Shown here in pieces: positions 14,286 through 23,445 of a stretch of 64,000 nucleotides of DNA; positions within the stretch are counted from its first letter, which is position 1, and the number at the start of each line of letters is the position of its first letter. The DNA is from Thauera sp. 2A1 (GTDB taxonomy: Bacteria; Pseudomonadota; Gammaproteobacteria; Burkholderiales; Rhodocyclaceae), in NCBI RefSeq assembly GCF_009469595.2, contig NZ_SSXV01000024.1, positions 1 to 64,000 on the forward strand, given 5' to 3'. The position numbers and the translations under genes are program-made. The notes below the pieces were generated by a model that made no database searches, had not been told where the DNA came from, and saw only the letters and a list, made by a program, of their open reading frames with translations.

Positions 14286-16733
14286 TCAGGCCGCCGCGCG
14301 CAAAAGAGTTCCGCCCGCGCCGCTCGGTTCGCGCGGGTTGAGCATGAAATGCGACAGCGCCGGAATCAGGATCAGGGCACCGAGCATGTTCCACAGGAAC
14401 ATGAAGGTCAGCAGGATCCCCATGTCGGCCTGGAACTTGATCGGCGACCATGCCCATGTGATCACGCCGGCAGCCATCGTGAGTCCCACCAACGCGACCA
14501 CCTTTCCTGTGAAATCGAGCGACTTGCGATAGGCATCGCGCAAGCTTCCCCCGCGGCGCTGGACGGCAATCTGCACGCTTAGCAGATAAAGCGCGTAGTC
14601 GACACCGACGCCGACACCAACCGCGATGACCGGCAGGGTCGCGACCTTGAGTCCGATCCCGAGCCAGACCATCAGCGCCTTGCAAAGGATCGTGGTGATG
14701 ACGAGCGGGATCAGTGCGACGATCGTCGCGCGAACGCTGCGGAACGTGATCAGGCACAGCAGCGCCGTTGCTCCATAGACCGCGAGATACATCGTGACGA
14801 TGCTCTTCTGTACCTCGATGTTGGTCGCCGCCTCGATACCAGCGCTGCCCGCAGCCAGCAGGAACTGCACCGGCTCCTTTGCATCGGGCGCGGTATTGTT
14901 GGCAGCCGCGTACGCTTCAGCAGTCTGCAGGATGCGTCCCACGGTATCCGCCTTGTGGTCCTTCAGGTAGGCGACCAGCGGCGACACGGAGCAACTCTGG
15001 TTCGTGATATCCGGCGTCGCGATCACGGCTGCCGACACGGAGCCGTCGGTGATCGACTGGTTACGGCTGATCGTGAGCCACTTGCCGCTGCCCTCGAACA
15101 TCGCCGACGTCACGAACCGCACCGTTTCGGCCAGTGAGGTCGTCGTCTGGACCGCCGCATCCTGCCGCAGCAGTTGTGCCAGCCCGTCCATCTTTTGCAG
15201 GTTCGAATACAGGCGACAGCCTTCGTCGCTGGTCTTCATGATGACCACGAACTGGTCGCTCGAGAGCCCGTAGTGTTCCGTGATGTATGCGTTGTCGCGG
15301 TTGTAGCGCGACTCGGGACGAAGTTCGGGCGCCCCGGCATCCAGATCTCCGATGCGCAGGTCCTGCATGACGATTGCGGAGACGACGGTCACGATCGCGG
15401 CAATGGCGATGACCGCAATCGCCCACCTCCGCTCGGTGAGTTCGTCCAAACCGTGCCAGATCCGCCCCGGCAACGAACGCCGGCCGCCCGCCCTCATGTC
15501 GTCCGCCGTGGCATGCCGGATGGCCGATTCGCTGACGCCGAGATAGGAGAGTGCGACCGGAATAAGGAAAAGCTTCGTGAAGATCAGGACCGAAACGCCG
15601 ACGCTGGTGGTCAGGGCCAAGTCGCGGATAACCGGGATGTCGATGATGATCAGTACAGCAAAGCCGACGATGTTCGCCAGCAGTGCCGTGAGACCGGCCA
15701 TGAACAGGCGCCGGAAGGTGTAGCGTGACGCGACGTACTTGTGGGTGCCGCGGCCAATGTCCTGGATGATGCCGTTCATCTTCTGCGCGCCGTGCGACAG
15801 CCCGATGGCGAAGATCAGGAAAGGCACCAGGATCGAATACGGATCGAGCTCATACCCGAGCAACTGCATCAGCCCGAGCAACCACACCACGCCGATCACG
15901 GCGACCGTCACAAGAAGCATCGTGCTGCGCACGCAGCGGGTGTAGAGATAGACGAAGAACGCGGCAACGACGACTGACACCGCGAAGAACACCATCACCT
16001 CGCGCAGGCCCGCGATCAGATCGCCGACGATCTTCGCGAAACCGACGATGTGAATGCCGACCTTGTCACTCTCGTAGGTGCGGATCTTCGCTTCGAGAGC
16101 CTCCGCAAACTCACCGTAATTCAGCGCTTCACCGGTCTTCGGATGAATATCCAGCAGCGGCGCCACGATCATGCTCGACTTCATGTCATTCGCGACGAGG
16201 CTGCCGACGATGCCCGCCTTGCCGATGTTCTCGCGCAGTTTCGCGACTTCGTTCGCGCTGCCGTCGAAGCTCGCGGGCATCACCGCGCCGCCGGTAATGC
16301 CGTCTTCGGTCACCTCGCGCCAGCGGACAATCGGCATCCAGATCGACTTCATCCACGAACGATCGACGCCGGGAATCAGGTAAAGGTCGTCATTGACTTT
16401 CTTGAGCACGTCGAGGTACCCGGGATCGAAGACGTCCCCCGACTTGTTCTCGACGACGATCCGGATCGTGTTGCCCAGACCCGGCAACTCGCTTTTGTTA
16501 TCCAGGTAATTCTTGATGTACGGGCTGCCGAGCGGAATCATCCGCTCGAAATTGGCATTGACCTGGATGCGCGTCGCGGCGAAGCCGAGTACGAGAGTCG
16601 CCACAAGGCATGCCAGGAGCACGACGATGCGATTGTTGAAGATGATGCGCTCGAGCACGCTGCCGGAACCGAAATCGAAATCCTTCAGGTCCCGGATCAC
16701 CGGCATCACTCTTTGTTCGCTGTGGCCTGCCAT
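14286..16733 (-). CDS. MMPL/RND-family transporter
   Basis: 815 residues with the RND layout: a first membrane segment (IVVLLACLVATLVLGFAATRIQ), a large periplasmic loop, five close membrane spans with a sterol-sensing-like core (SILVPFLIFAIGLSHGAQKMNGII), then a second half repeating the order and ending in PVIAVGVGVGVDYALYLLSVQIAVQRRGGSLRDA. The paired GLSHGAQ and GVDYALY segments occupy the family's TM4/TM10 positions. No partner membrane-fusion or TolC gene is adjacent. Its neighbours DUF1302, DUF1329 and the YCF48-like protein recur with such pumps in steroid- and terpenoid-degrading bacteria, so movement of a hydrophobic substrate across the envelope is inferred; direction is unknown. 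Confidence 0.88.
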   Translation of the reverse strand: MAGHSEQRVMPVIRDLKDFDFGSGSVLERIIFNNRIVVLLACLVATLVLGFAATRIQVNANFERMIPLGSPYIKNYLDNKSELPGLGNTIRIVVENKSGDVFDPGYLDVLKKVNDDLYLIPGVDRSWMKSIWMPIVRWREVTEDGITGGAVMPASFDGSANEVAKLRENIGKAGIVGSLVANDMKSSMIVAPLLDIHPKTGEALNYGEFAEALEAKIRTYESDKVGIHIVGFAKIVGDLIAGLREVMVFFAVSVVVAAFFVYLYTRCVRSTMLLVTVAVIGVVWLLGLMQLLGYELDPYSILVPFLIFAIGLSHGAQKMNGIIQDIGRGTHKYVASRYTFRRLFMAGLTALLANIVGFAVLIIIDIPVIRDLALTTSVGVSVLIFTKLFLIPVALSYLGVSESAIRHATADDMRAGGRRSLPGRIWHGLDELTERRWAIAVIAIAAIVTVVSAIVMQDLRIGDLDAGAPELRPESRYNRDNAYITEHYGLSSDQFVVIMKTSDEGCRLYSNLQKMDGLAQLLRQDAAVQTTTSLAETVRFVTSAMFEGSGKWLTISRNQSITDGSVSAAVIATPDITNQSCSVSPLVAYLKDHKADTVGRILQTAEAYAAANNTAPDAKEPVQFLLAAGSAGIEAATNIEVQKSIVTMYLAVYGATALLCLITFRSVRATIVALIPLVITTILCKALMVWLGIGLKVATLPVIAVGVGVGVDYALYLLSVQIAVQRRGGSLRDAYRKSLDFTGKVVALVGLTMAAGVITWAWSPIKFQADMGILLTFMFLWNMLGALILIPALSHFMLNPREPSGAGGTLLRAAA

Positions 16734-16769
16734 GCTGTGTCTCGCAAATTTCAGTATCGGAAGAGGCCG

Positions 16770-17897
16770 TTACCGGAGGGGCAAACGGATCAGATCAACG
16801 CCATTGACCCGGGCGAGCAGGAGCGCTTCCGGACCGGCCATCGCAGCGGCAAATGCCTCCCCGCCGCGTGGCACCTCGAGCGCCGTCACGCTCGCCCCAT
16901 CATCGTTACTCAGCAGAACCTGGCCAGATTGGGTCACGAACACCAGTCGTCCCGCGCCGCGGTCGAGTGCCCCGACAACGCTCGCATCGCTGCCCATGGC
17001 GAGAGACGACCAGCTCGCTGCCCCATCGCGGCTGATATAGGCATTGCCGCGCAACCCGTAGGCGATCAGCTTCGAGTGCCCTGCCGTGATGCCGAAATAC
17101 GTGCCCTTGTAGGGCGTCTCCACGGTCTTGAACCGGGCCGCATCCCGATCCAGGCGACGCACCAGACCTTGCTCTCCGGCAAGAAACACCCCACCGTCGG
17201 GGGTCGGTTCGACGGCATACAAGTGCATGCGACGCCCGTTGTCCGCGCGCTCGATCCACGGCTCCCATGTGGTGCCACCGTCAGTCGTATGCAGCAGCAG
17301 ACCGAAAGCACCGGCCAGAAAACCCTCGCCACGCTCATTTACGTTGATGTCGAAAAACGGATAGGCCAGCACGCCCGGCGTCGCAGACTGCTCGGCCGCC
17401 ACCTCGACGTCCCGCAACACGCGTCCAGCCTCTTCATTGCCCGCATTGGCCAAAGCGCCGTAGTGTTTGGAGAGCAGCTCGAAGAGCGCATGACCGTCCA
17501 TCACCCGGGACCAGGTTTCCCCGCCGTTATCGGAACGCAGGACGACTGCATCGTGTCCGAGTGCCCATGCGGTGCCGCCCGTCCCGAAGCGCACGGTCGT
17601 GAAATCTGCACTCACCGGCGCGGCGATCTGGGACCAGTTCCGACCACCGTCGCGTGACAAGAGAATGACCCCGCGCGGCCCGACGGCCAGGGCGCGCCCA
17701 TCCTTGCTGGCGATACCTGACATGGCACCCCGCAAGGACTGGGGAGAGATCACCGCGGGGACGGCCAATACGTCGCGCACGGCGGGATCGGTGGCGAGCG
17801 CCACGCCGGCGGCGCCGAGAACCGCTGCCGCAAGGGTCAGACGCAGACGCCGGCCGTGGGTCTTGCAACGGGAGATCGAACTGCTAACGCGATTCAA
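16770..17897 (-). CDS. YCF48-like (BNR-repeat) beta-propeller, exported
   Basis: 375 residues from the TTG at 17897. After a signal peptide (LRLTLAAAVLGAAGVALA), the chain consists of repeated propeller blades with the motif DGGxxW (SRDGGRNWSQI, DNGGETWSRV, TDGGTTWEPW, RDGAASWSSL). Similar periplasmic YCF48-type proteins accompany DUF1329 and RND genes. The TTG start is chosen because AAGGAG lies seven bases before it. The earlier ATG at 17921 would have no ribosome site and lies at the foot of a stem-loop. A scaffold or assembly role for the transport module is inferred. Confidence 0.8.
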   Translation of the reverse strand: MNRVSSSISRCKTHGRRLRLTLAAAVLGAAGVALATDPAVRDVLAVPAVISPQSLRGAMSGIASKDGRALAVGPRGVILLSRDGGRNWSQIAAPVSADFTTVRFGTGGTAWALGHDAVVLRSDNGGETWSRVMDGHALFELLSKHYGALANAGNEEAGRVLRDVEVAAEQSATPGVLAYPFFDINVNERGEGFLAGAFGLLLHTTDGGTTWEPWIERADNGRRMHLYAVEPTPDGGVFLAGEQGLVRRLDRDAARFKTVETPYKGTYFGITAGHSKLIAYGLRGNAYISRDGAASWSSLAMGSDASVVGALDRGAGRLVFVTQSGQVLLSNDDGASVTALEVPRGGEAFAAAMAGPEALLLARVNGVDLIRLPLR

Positions 17898-17919
17898 GAG
17901 ACAACTCCTTGCCGATGCC

Positions 17920-17953
17920 ATCCCCCGCCCATGGCAAGCACCGTGCGGGGGAT
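17920..17953 (-). other. Intercistronic stem-loop before the YCF48-like gene
   Basis: Perfect 9-bp arms ATCCCCCGC / GCGGGGGAT with a 16-base loop between DUF1329 (stop 18029) and the YCF48-like gene. There is no T-run in the direction of transcription. It probably separates strong expression of the two envelope genes upstream from weaker expression of the pump. Confidence 0.45.
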
Positions 17954-18028
17954 CTATCTAGAGTGAGCCGGAACCGGAAGGGGCTACACGGCAAGCCGCA
18001 CTGCCCTCTTCCACACGAGGGCTGACGA

Positions 18029-19384
18029 TCAGCGCGCGGTTTCCTGCGCGACGATTGCCTCGGGGTTGAGTTCGCGGTTGGCCATCGGCGCCTTCAGGAC
18101 GCCGTAACCGCCCACCAGGCCGTCGTTCACCAGCGCGTACATGCCCTTATTGAAGTCATACACCACGTTCTTCACGGTGTAGGGCGCTTGGACGTCGTAC
18201 AGCTGAACCATCGAGTTGAAGATCGAGCGATACAACTGGCCGCTCTGGTCGAAGGCGTCGTACAGGCCTGCGCCGTAAGTGTCCTCGTCGAAGTAGTACA
18301 TGCGCTTAGCGTATACATGGCGGACGCCCGGCTTCAGCGTGGCTTCGACGACCCAGACGCGGTGAAGCTCCCAACGCCAGCAGGCCGGATTCGGGTGCTT
18401 GTCCATGAACTGCTCTTCGACGCCACAACCGAAATAAAGCTTGTAGGCGTTGTAGGGGATGTACATCTCCTTCTTGCCGACCAGCTTGAACTCGAAACGG
18501 TCCATCTGTCCCGAGAACACGAAGAGCTCGTCGAACAGTGTGACGCCCCCCATGCTTGCGACCGGCGTGTCATACGCGAACTCTGGTGCGAGCTTGATGC
18601 GGCGCTGTCCCGGCGTGTAGCTCCACGCGCGGCGTGGCTTCTCGGTCGGATCGAGGAAATCCGAGAGGCCGGTCGCCTCGCCTGCCTTGCGGATCGGTGC
18701 CTGAGTCACCGAGTAGGTGCGCCAATAAAGCTTTGCGTCGCGGCCGTCCAGATCGTCATGGTAGTAAGGCGTCTCTTCCATCGTCTTCTGCTGGGCCGCC
18801 ATGACCACCTTGCCGTTGGAGTCCACCACCCACGAGCGCGACGACTTGGTCGTCGTATCGGCCTTGTAGCGAAGCTGCTGGTTCCACATGACTTCGTAGC
18901 CGGTCTTGGGAATCGGGAACGGCAGACCGCCCCGGCACGCGTCCTCGACGGAAAGGCCGTTCTTGGCGGTATTGCACGTCGTCGCATTGCGCACCGTGTT
19001 GTTCAGGATCTTGGCCGGATACGACGCCGTACGGTGCGACGGGTAGATATCCATATAGAAGCTCGGGTACTTCTTCAACAGCTCCTTCTGCCCTTCCGAC
19101 AGCTTGTCTGCGTGCTGCTGATAGTTCTTGCCGTCGATCCGGAGCAGGGGCTTTTCGTCCTTGAACGGATCCGCCCAGAAACCGCTGTCGGGCTTGAAGT
19201 CGGCCGGAGCCTTGGTCAGCCCTCCGGTGTATTCCGGGATCGTCCCTTCCTTGTTGCCCGCCTGGATCGCGCCGTACTTGGTCAGCGTCGCACCGAGCTG
19301 CTTCGCCTCTTCTGCCGTAACCGCCGCCATCGCGTGGCTCGAGAGGACCGCCGCGGCGACCCATACGAAATTGCGCATCTTCAT
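18029..19384 (-). CDS. DUF1329 family periplasmic protein
   Basis: 451 residues with a cleavable signal peptide (MRNFVWVAAAVLSSHAMAA). The DUF1329 hallmarks follow: YTGGL near residue 53, DIYPSHRTASYPAKI, GLPFPIP, RAWSYTPGQRRIKLAPEFAYDTP, the W-E-H-RVWVVEATLK strand and YYFDEDTYGAGLYDAFDQSG. Members are thought to be periplasmic carriers with a LolB-like fold and are linked genetically to DUF1302. It starts behind CAGGAGACGAGAGAC and lies 26 bp after the DUF1302 gene. Confidence 0.92.
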   Translation of the reverse strand: MKMRNFVWVAAAVLSSHAMAAVTAEEAKQLGATLTKYGAIQAGNKEGTIPEYTGGLTKAPADFKPDSGFWADPFKDEKPLLRIDGKNYQQHADKLSEGQKELLKKYPSFYMDIYPSHRTASYPAKILNNTVRNATTCNTAKNGLSVEDACRGGLPFPIPKTGYEVMWNQQLRYKADTTTKSSRSWVVDSNGKVVMAAQQKTMEETPYYHDDLDGRDAKLYWRTYSVTQAPIRKAGEATGLSDFLDPTEKPRRAWSYTPGQRRIKLAPEFAYDTPVASMGGVTLFDELFVFSGQMDRFEFKLVGKKEMYIPYNAYKLYFGCGVEEQFMDKHPNPACWRWELHRVWVVEATLKPGVRHVYAKRMYYFDEDTYGAGLYDAFDQSGQLYRSIFNSMVQLYDVQAPYTVKNVVYDFNKGMYALVNDGLVGGYGVLKAPMANRELNPEAIVAQETAR

Positions 19385-19410
19385 GTCTCTCGTCTCCTGT
19401 TTGCGGCCTG

Positions 19411-21111
19411 TCAGAAAGCCGTCTTGAATGTGAAGGACAGCCAGCCACGGTCGATCACACCAACCGAGGAGTTGCTGTGGGCCGCACCGCCGGTAATCCG
19501 TTCCTCACCGCCAACTACGCCCTTGCGCACCGGCAGGGTGCGGTCGGAGTAGTTGAGGGCGAATTCGTACTTGGACGCATAGGTCCAGGTGGTACCGATC
19601 GACCAACGCAGCTCACCCTCTGTGCCGCCACCTGAAGAGGGCGCGTTTCCGGAAAGCCCATAGTTGATGCTGACCGGCACCGTCAGGTCCCATGACGGAA
19701 AGATGTTGAGATATTGCGGCGAGAACTTGACGGCGAGCTGCAAGGCATCGTCGGTTGAACAGCCGTCGCGCTTGGTGCCGGTCCCCGGGCGTCCGATTGC
19801 CGAATTGACGCAACTTGCCGCGCCGACCTTGCGATACAGCTGCTCGTTCTCGGTCACACGATCGAGTCGGTTGTATGCGATCTCTGCGATCAGGGTCCCG
19901 GTATCCCACATCGGCGTCAGCGGCAACATATAGACGCCATTCAACACCGCATGCCAGGTGTCCCCGCGCGCCCCGGTGTCGAGCGTATGCGACGCCGGCG
20001 TATTCAGAGGCCCGTTCTTGCGGTACGACAACTCGGTACCCACGCTTACGCCGCCGATCACACGCGAGAAACTCAGACTGTATTGCTCGATGTCCTCGGG
20101 GTACAGGAAGCGCGCCTTACTGGGCAATACGGCCGGACCGAAGCGAACGAAGTCCGAGAGCTGCACGCCGAGTTCCGGCGCGTAGTCGTCGAACTTGCGG
20201 TAGTAGGCACCGAAGGTCGACTCGATCGCCTCCACGTTCCAGCGCGCACCCACGCCCCAATTGCCGCGCTTGCTTGGTTCCTTCGCGTCGATGATCGAGG
20301 CCTTGAGTTGGCCGATCCCGAAGGAAAGGTTATCGGACGTCGGCGCGGTGTCGGCACCCATCAGGTAAGTGCCGGCGTGCGGCACGCGGGTCGGTTCCCA
20401 ATCGTAGAAATACTGCCCGACGACGGTCAGGCTGTCCGTGAGCTGGGCGCTCGCGTGTACCTGCCCGATCGGAAGGAAAACTTCCTTCGTCTCGATGCCG
20501 GGATTAGTTACGGCCTTCACGCCGTCGACCGGGGACTGACCGTAGGAGATTGCGTGCGCACCGATCAGCAGGCCTTCGCCCCACACATTGGTCTGGCGAC
20601 CGACCTTCAGGTTGAGCGGCACCTTGCCGAGATCGAGGTTAGTCCAGACGAAGGCGTCGAGGATTTCGCCCGAGGGACCATTCACGTAGCGCTTGACCGT
20701 GCCGTTGTACTTGTCATTGCGATAGGCGGTGGCAGTGCCGGTCGGCGCAGTCACCGAATGATCGTCGTAGGCATGGTCGTACCACGCTGCACCGGTCACA
20801 CGGGCGCCCAATTTGCCGCGATAGCTGACATCGAATTCGGAGAGCAGATCGAGGCGGTTGGTCACGATGTCGCCTCGATCGAACTTGCTGTCGCCCTCGT
20901 CATAGATCGGATTGCGCATCAGCTTCTTGTCCTGATCCTCGACGCGCACGCCCGTCGTATATCGGATCGTGTTATCCCAACGCATCTTGACGTCCGGGTT
21001 GCCGGTTTCGACCTCGAATGCCGACGCCCCCCCCACCCATGCAAGTGCAAGCGCGGCAGTGACGCCTCGCAGCGCGAACCGGGTACGGACAGACCTGCTC
21101 CCATTACTCAT
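19411..21111 (-). CDS. DUF1302 family outer-membrane protein
   Basis: 566 residues from the ATG at 21111. A signal peptide ends at GGASAFEVE. The remainder is rich in alternating strands, with typical DUF1302 pieces: MRWDNTIRYTTGVRVE, DKFDRGDIVTNRLDLLSEFDV, WGEGLLIGAHAISYGQSPVD, YFYDWEPTRVPHAGTYL, and an aromatic last residue (LSFTFKTAF) as in outer-membrane beta-barrels. It probably forms the outer-membrane port for the hydrophobic substrate. An upstream in-frame extension lacks export features, and AGAGGAGA precedes 21111. It is the first gene of the collinear run to 7367. Confidence 0.92.
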   Translation of the reverse strand: MSNGSRSVRTRFALRGVTAALALAWVGGASAFEVETGNPDVKMRWDNTIRYTTGVRVEDQDKKLMRNPIYDEGDSKFDRGDIVTNRLDLLSEFDVSYRGKLGARVTGAAWYDHAYDDHSVTAPTGTATAYRNDKYNGTVKRYVNGPSGEILDAFVWTNLDLGKVPLNLKVGRQTNVWGEGLLIGAHAISYGQSPVDGVKAVTNPGIETKEVFLPIGQVHASAQLTDSLTVVGQYFYDWEPTRVPHAGTYLMGADTAPTSDNLSFGIGQLKASIIDAKEPSKRGNWGVGARWNVEAIESTFGAYYRKFDDYAPELGVQLSDFVRFGPAVLPSKARFLYPEDIEQYSLSFSRVIGGVSVGTELSYRKNGPLNTPASHTLDTGARGDTWHAVLNGVYMLPLTPMWDTGTLIAEIAYNRLDRVTENEQLYRKVGAASCVNSAIGRPGTGTKRDGCSTDDALQLAVKFSPQYLNIFPSWDLTVPVSINYGLSGNAPSSGGGTEGELRWSIGTTWTYASKYEFALNYSDRTLPVRKGVVGGEERITGGAAHSNSSVGVIDRGWLSFTFKTAF

Positions 21112-21383
21112 GAATTTGTCTCCTCTGGTTATATCGATGACCGTGACGCCCTGACCTTGTCTTTTCACGCCTCATTGGAGGGCGAATCCGGCCTGTTTTC
21201 AGATCGATCGCTGTGTCCCGGTACGGCGGGTTTTCACACAACTGGATTGTAGCGAGTAATTTATGATAATTCTACAGTCGGATTTAAATTCTCTTATTAG
21301 AATTGTATCCCGCACAACCCGCCCGCCCATTAATTCCATTGACATCATAAAAACACACGCCGATCCGGGTCGGCACCGACGAA
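21112..21383. promoter_or_regulatory. AT-rich promoter region of the DUF1302 run
   Basis: Unusually AT-rich for the window (21245-21305). It contains a dyad GGAT-N3-AATTCT-N6-AGAATT-N2-ATCC (21280-21310). Its right half, TATTAGAATT (21295-21304), recurs on the opposite strand in front of the IclR gene (38690-38699), making IclR a candidate regulator. A weak match to the island operator (ACA-N13-TCT at 21274-21292) is also present. Confidence 0.45.
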
Positions 21384-22235
21384 TCAGACTGTCGCCGAGC
21401 CCTCGTTGCGCCGCTTCACGGCTTCGGTGAAATCGCGCTTGAGTGTCGGGTAGTACGCGATCTGGCCCTGCAGCCCACCGGCGATATCGATCGAGGCCGC
21501 GCTGATGAAGCTGGCGTATTCGCTGGCGAGGAACAGCGCCATGCCTGCCACGTCTTCCGGCTTGCCGAAACGCCCGATCGGCACCACCTTGAGGACCATC
21601 TCGTTGAACTCCTCACGGGAGACTCCGGGGCCGACCTCCCTGAAATGGCGCTCCCACTGGCCGGTGTCGATCCAACCCATGTTCAGCGAGTTGACGAGGA
21701 TGTTTTCCTTCGCGAGCGACATCCCGAGGGACTTGGAGAGCGCGAGGCAGGACGCACGATTGATGACCGACGGGATGCCGTCCGGCGTCGGGATCGCACC
21801 GGCCAGCGCGTTGATCTCGATGATGCGACCCCAGCGTTGCCGGCGCATGTACGGGACCACCGCCTGCACGAAGCGGAAGTGCCCCATCTGCAGAATGTTG
21901 GCGTGCTCGAGGATCGCCTCGGGGGTGAGCGTGTCCAGATTCCCCCCCCGCCCCTGGCCGGCATTGTTGACGAGGACATCGACCCCGCCCCAGCTCTCGG
22001 CGACCTCATCCACGAAGGCCTTCACACCCGGCGTGTCGGTCACATCCACCGCGTGCGCGATGACCGCCCGGGCCTGCTGTGCAAGCTCCCTGCCAGTCTC
22101 TTCGACCGCTTCGGGAGTGCGTGCGCAGATCGCAACGCGCGCACCTTCCGCGGCGAAGGCACGCGCGATCGCACGCCCGATGCCGCGTGAGGCGCCGGTT
22201 ACGATTACGCGCCGGTTGCTAAGGTCGATGTTCAT
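21384..22235 (-). CDS. SDR-family oxidoreductase with atypical catalytic site
   Basis: 283 residues with the cofactor motif TGASRGIG and LVNNAG intact. The catalytic segment reads GIPSVINRASCLALSKSL, where Ser and Arg stand at the Tyr and Lys positions, as in the SDR at 855-1634. It ends without the usual VDGG but has SAASIDIAGG. The start at 22235 follows CAGGAGACACGAC and matches the family. It is the last gene of the 26325-21384 operon, after the thiolase. The atypical site may mean altered acid/base chemistry or a non-redox role. Confidence 0.87.
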   Translation of the reverse strand: MNIDLSNRRVIVTGASRGIGRAIARAFAAEGARVAICARTPEAVEETGRELAQQARAVIAHAVDVTDTPGVKAFVDEVAESWGGVDVLVNNAGQGRGGNLDTLTPEAILEHANILQMGHFRFVQAVVPYMRRQRWGRIIEINALAGAIPTPDGIPSVINRASCLALSKSLGMSLAKENILVNSLNMGWIDTGQWERHFREVGPGVSREEFNEMVLKVVPIGRFGKPEDVAGMALFLASEYASFISAASIDIAGGLQGQIAYYPTLKRDFTEAVKRRNEGSATV

Positions 22236-22272
22236 GTCGTGTCTCCTGTCGTTTGCCTGCCGCGGCGCCCGC

Positions 22273-23445
22273 TTACATGCGCTCGATGATCGTCGCGGTG
22301 CCCATGCCGCCCGCGCAGCAGATCGCCTGCAGGCCGTAGCGCGCGTCACGCCGTTCCAGTTCGTGCAGCAGCGAGGTCATGATGCGCGAGCCGCTTCCGC
22401 CGAGCGGATGCCCGAGGGCGATCGCTCCGCCATTGACGTTGAGCCGGTCATGCGACACACCGAGCTCCTTCATCCATACCATCGGCACCGGCGCGAACGC
22501 CTCGTTGACCTCGAACAGATCAATGCCCTCGACATTCAACCCGGCCTGGGCGAGCACCTTCCGGGTTGCGGCAATCGGCCCGGTCAGCATCAGCGTCGGG
22601 TCGGAGCCGACCGTGGTGAAGGCGCGGATGCGCGCACGGGGTTTGACGCCGAGCCGGTCGACCGCCTCTGCGGACATCAGCAGCAGCACCGCGGCACCGT
22701 CGGAAATCTGCGACGAATTGCCGGCGGTCATCTTGCCGTTGTCGCGAAAGCTGGTCTTCAACGTGGCAAGCTTCTCGGCACTGGTGCCGGGGCGAATCGT
22801 TTCGTCAGCGGCGAAGACTTCCGGCGCGGGCTCGACGTAGTCCCGATCCTTGAGCGCGGCGACAGGCACCGGCGCGATCTCCTTGCGGAAATATCCCGCT
22901 TCGGCCGCGGCTGCGGCGCGGCGGTGACTCTCCACCGCGAAGGCGTCGAGTTGGGCGCGGGTCAATTCCCATTTGTCAGCGACCCGTTCGGCCGCCTCAC
23001 CCTGGCTGGTCAGCTCGTAGCGCTCGGAAGCCAGCCAGCCGAAGGGATCGCCGTAGATTTCGCGGTTGCCGCCCATGCGCACGCGGCTCATGTTCTCGGC
23101 ACCGCCCGCCACGACGACCTGCGCCGATCCGGCGGCGATCAGTCCTGCGGCGACGTGTACCGCGGCCTCACCGGAGCCGCACTTGCGGTCGATCGTGAGG
23201 CCGGGAATCGTATCCGGCCAGCCGGCCCCCAGCAGGGAGGTGCGCGCAATGTTCGCGGATTGCTCGCCGACCTGAGTGACGCAGCCGAAGATGACGTCGT
23301 CCACCTCGCCCGCCGAGATGCCCGCGCGCTCGACCACGGCGTTGAGGACGTGGGCGCCGAGGTGGTCCGCGCGTACGCCGGCCAGACTCCCCCGGTACTT
23401 GCCGACCGGCGTGCGGACGGCCTCGACTATGAAGACATCGCTCAT
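22273..23445 (-). CDS. Acyl-CoA thiolase
   Basis: 390 residues with all thiolase catalytic elements: the nucleophile Cys in TIDRKCGSGEAAVHVAA (about residue 89), NVNGGAIALGHPLGGSG containing the catalytic His, and the second Cys in AICCAGGMGTATIIE. It starts MSDVFIVEAVRTPVGKYRG. It cleaves 3-oxoacyl-CoA with CoA, the last step of beta-oxidation. Its ATG overlaps by four bases the stop of the 3-hydroxyacyl-CoA dehydrogenase, the preceding enzyme of the pathway. Confidence 0.95.
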   Translation of the reverse strand: MSDVFIVEAVRTPVGKYRGSLAGVRADHLGAHVLNAVVERAGISAGEVDDVIFGCVTQVGEQSANIARTSLLGAGWPDTIPGLTIDRKCGSGEAAVHVAAGLIAAGSAQVVVAGGAENMSRVRMGGNREIYGDPFGWLASERYELTSQGEAAERVADKWELTRAQLDAFAVESHRRAAAAAEAGYFRKEIAPVPVAALKDRDYVEPAPEVFAADETIRPGTSAEKLATLKTSFRDNGKMTAGNSSQISDGAAVLLLMSAEAVDRLGVKPRARIRAFTTVGSDPTLMLTGPIAATRKVLAQAGLNVEGIDLFEVNEAFAPVPMVWMKELGVSHDRLNVNGGAIALGHPLGGSGSRIMTSLLHELERRDARYGLQAICCAGGMGTATIIERM

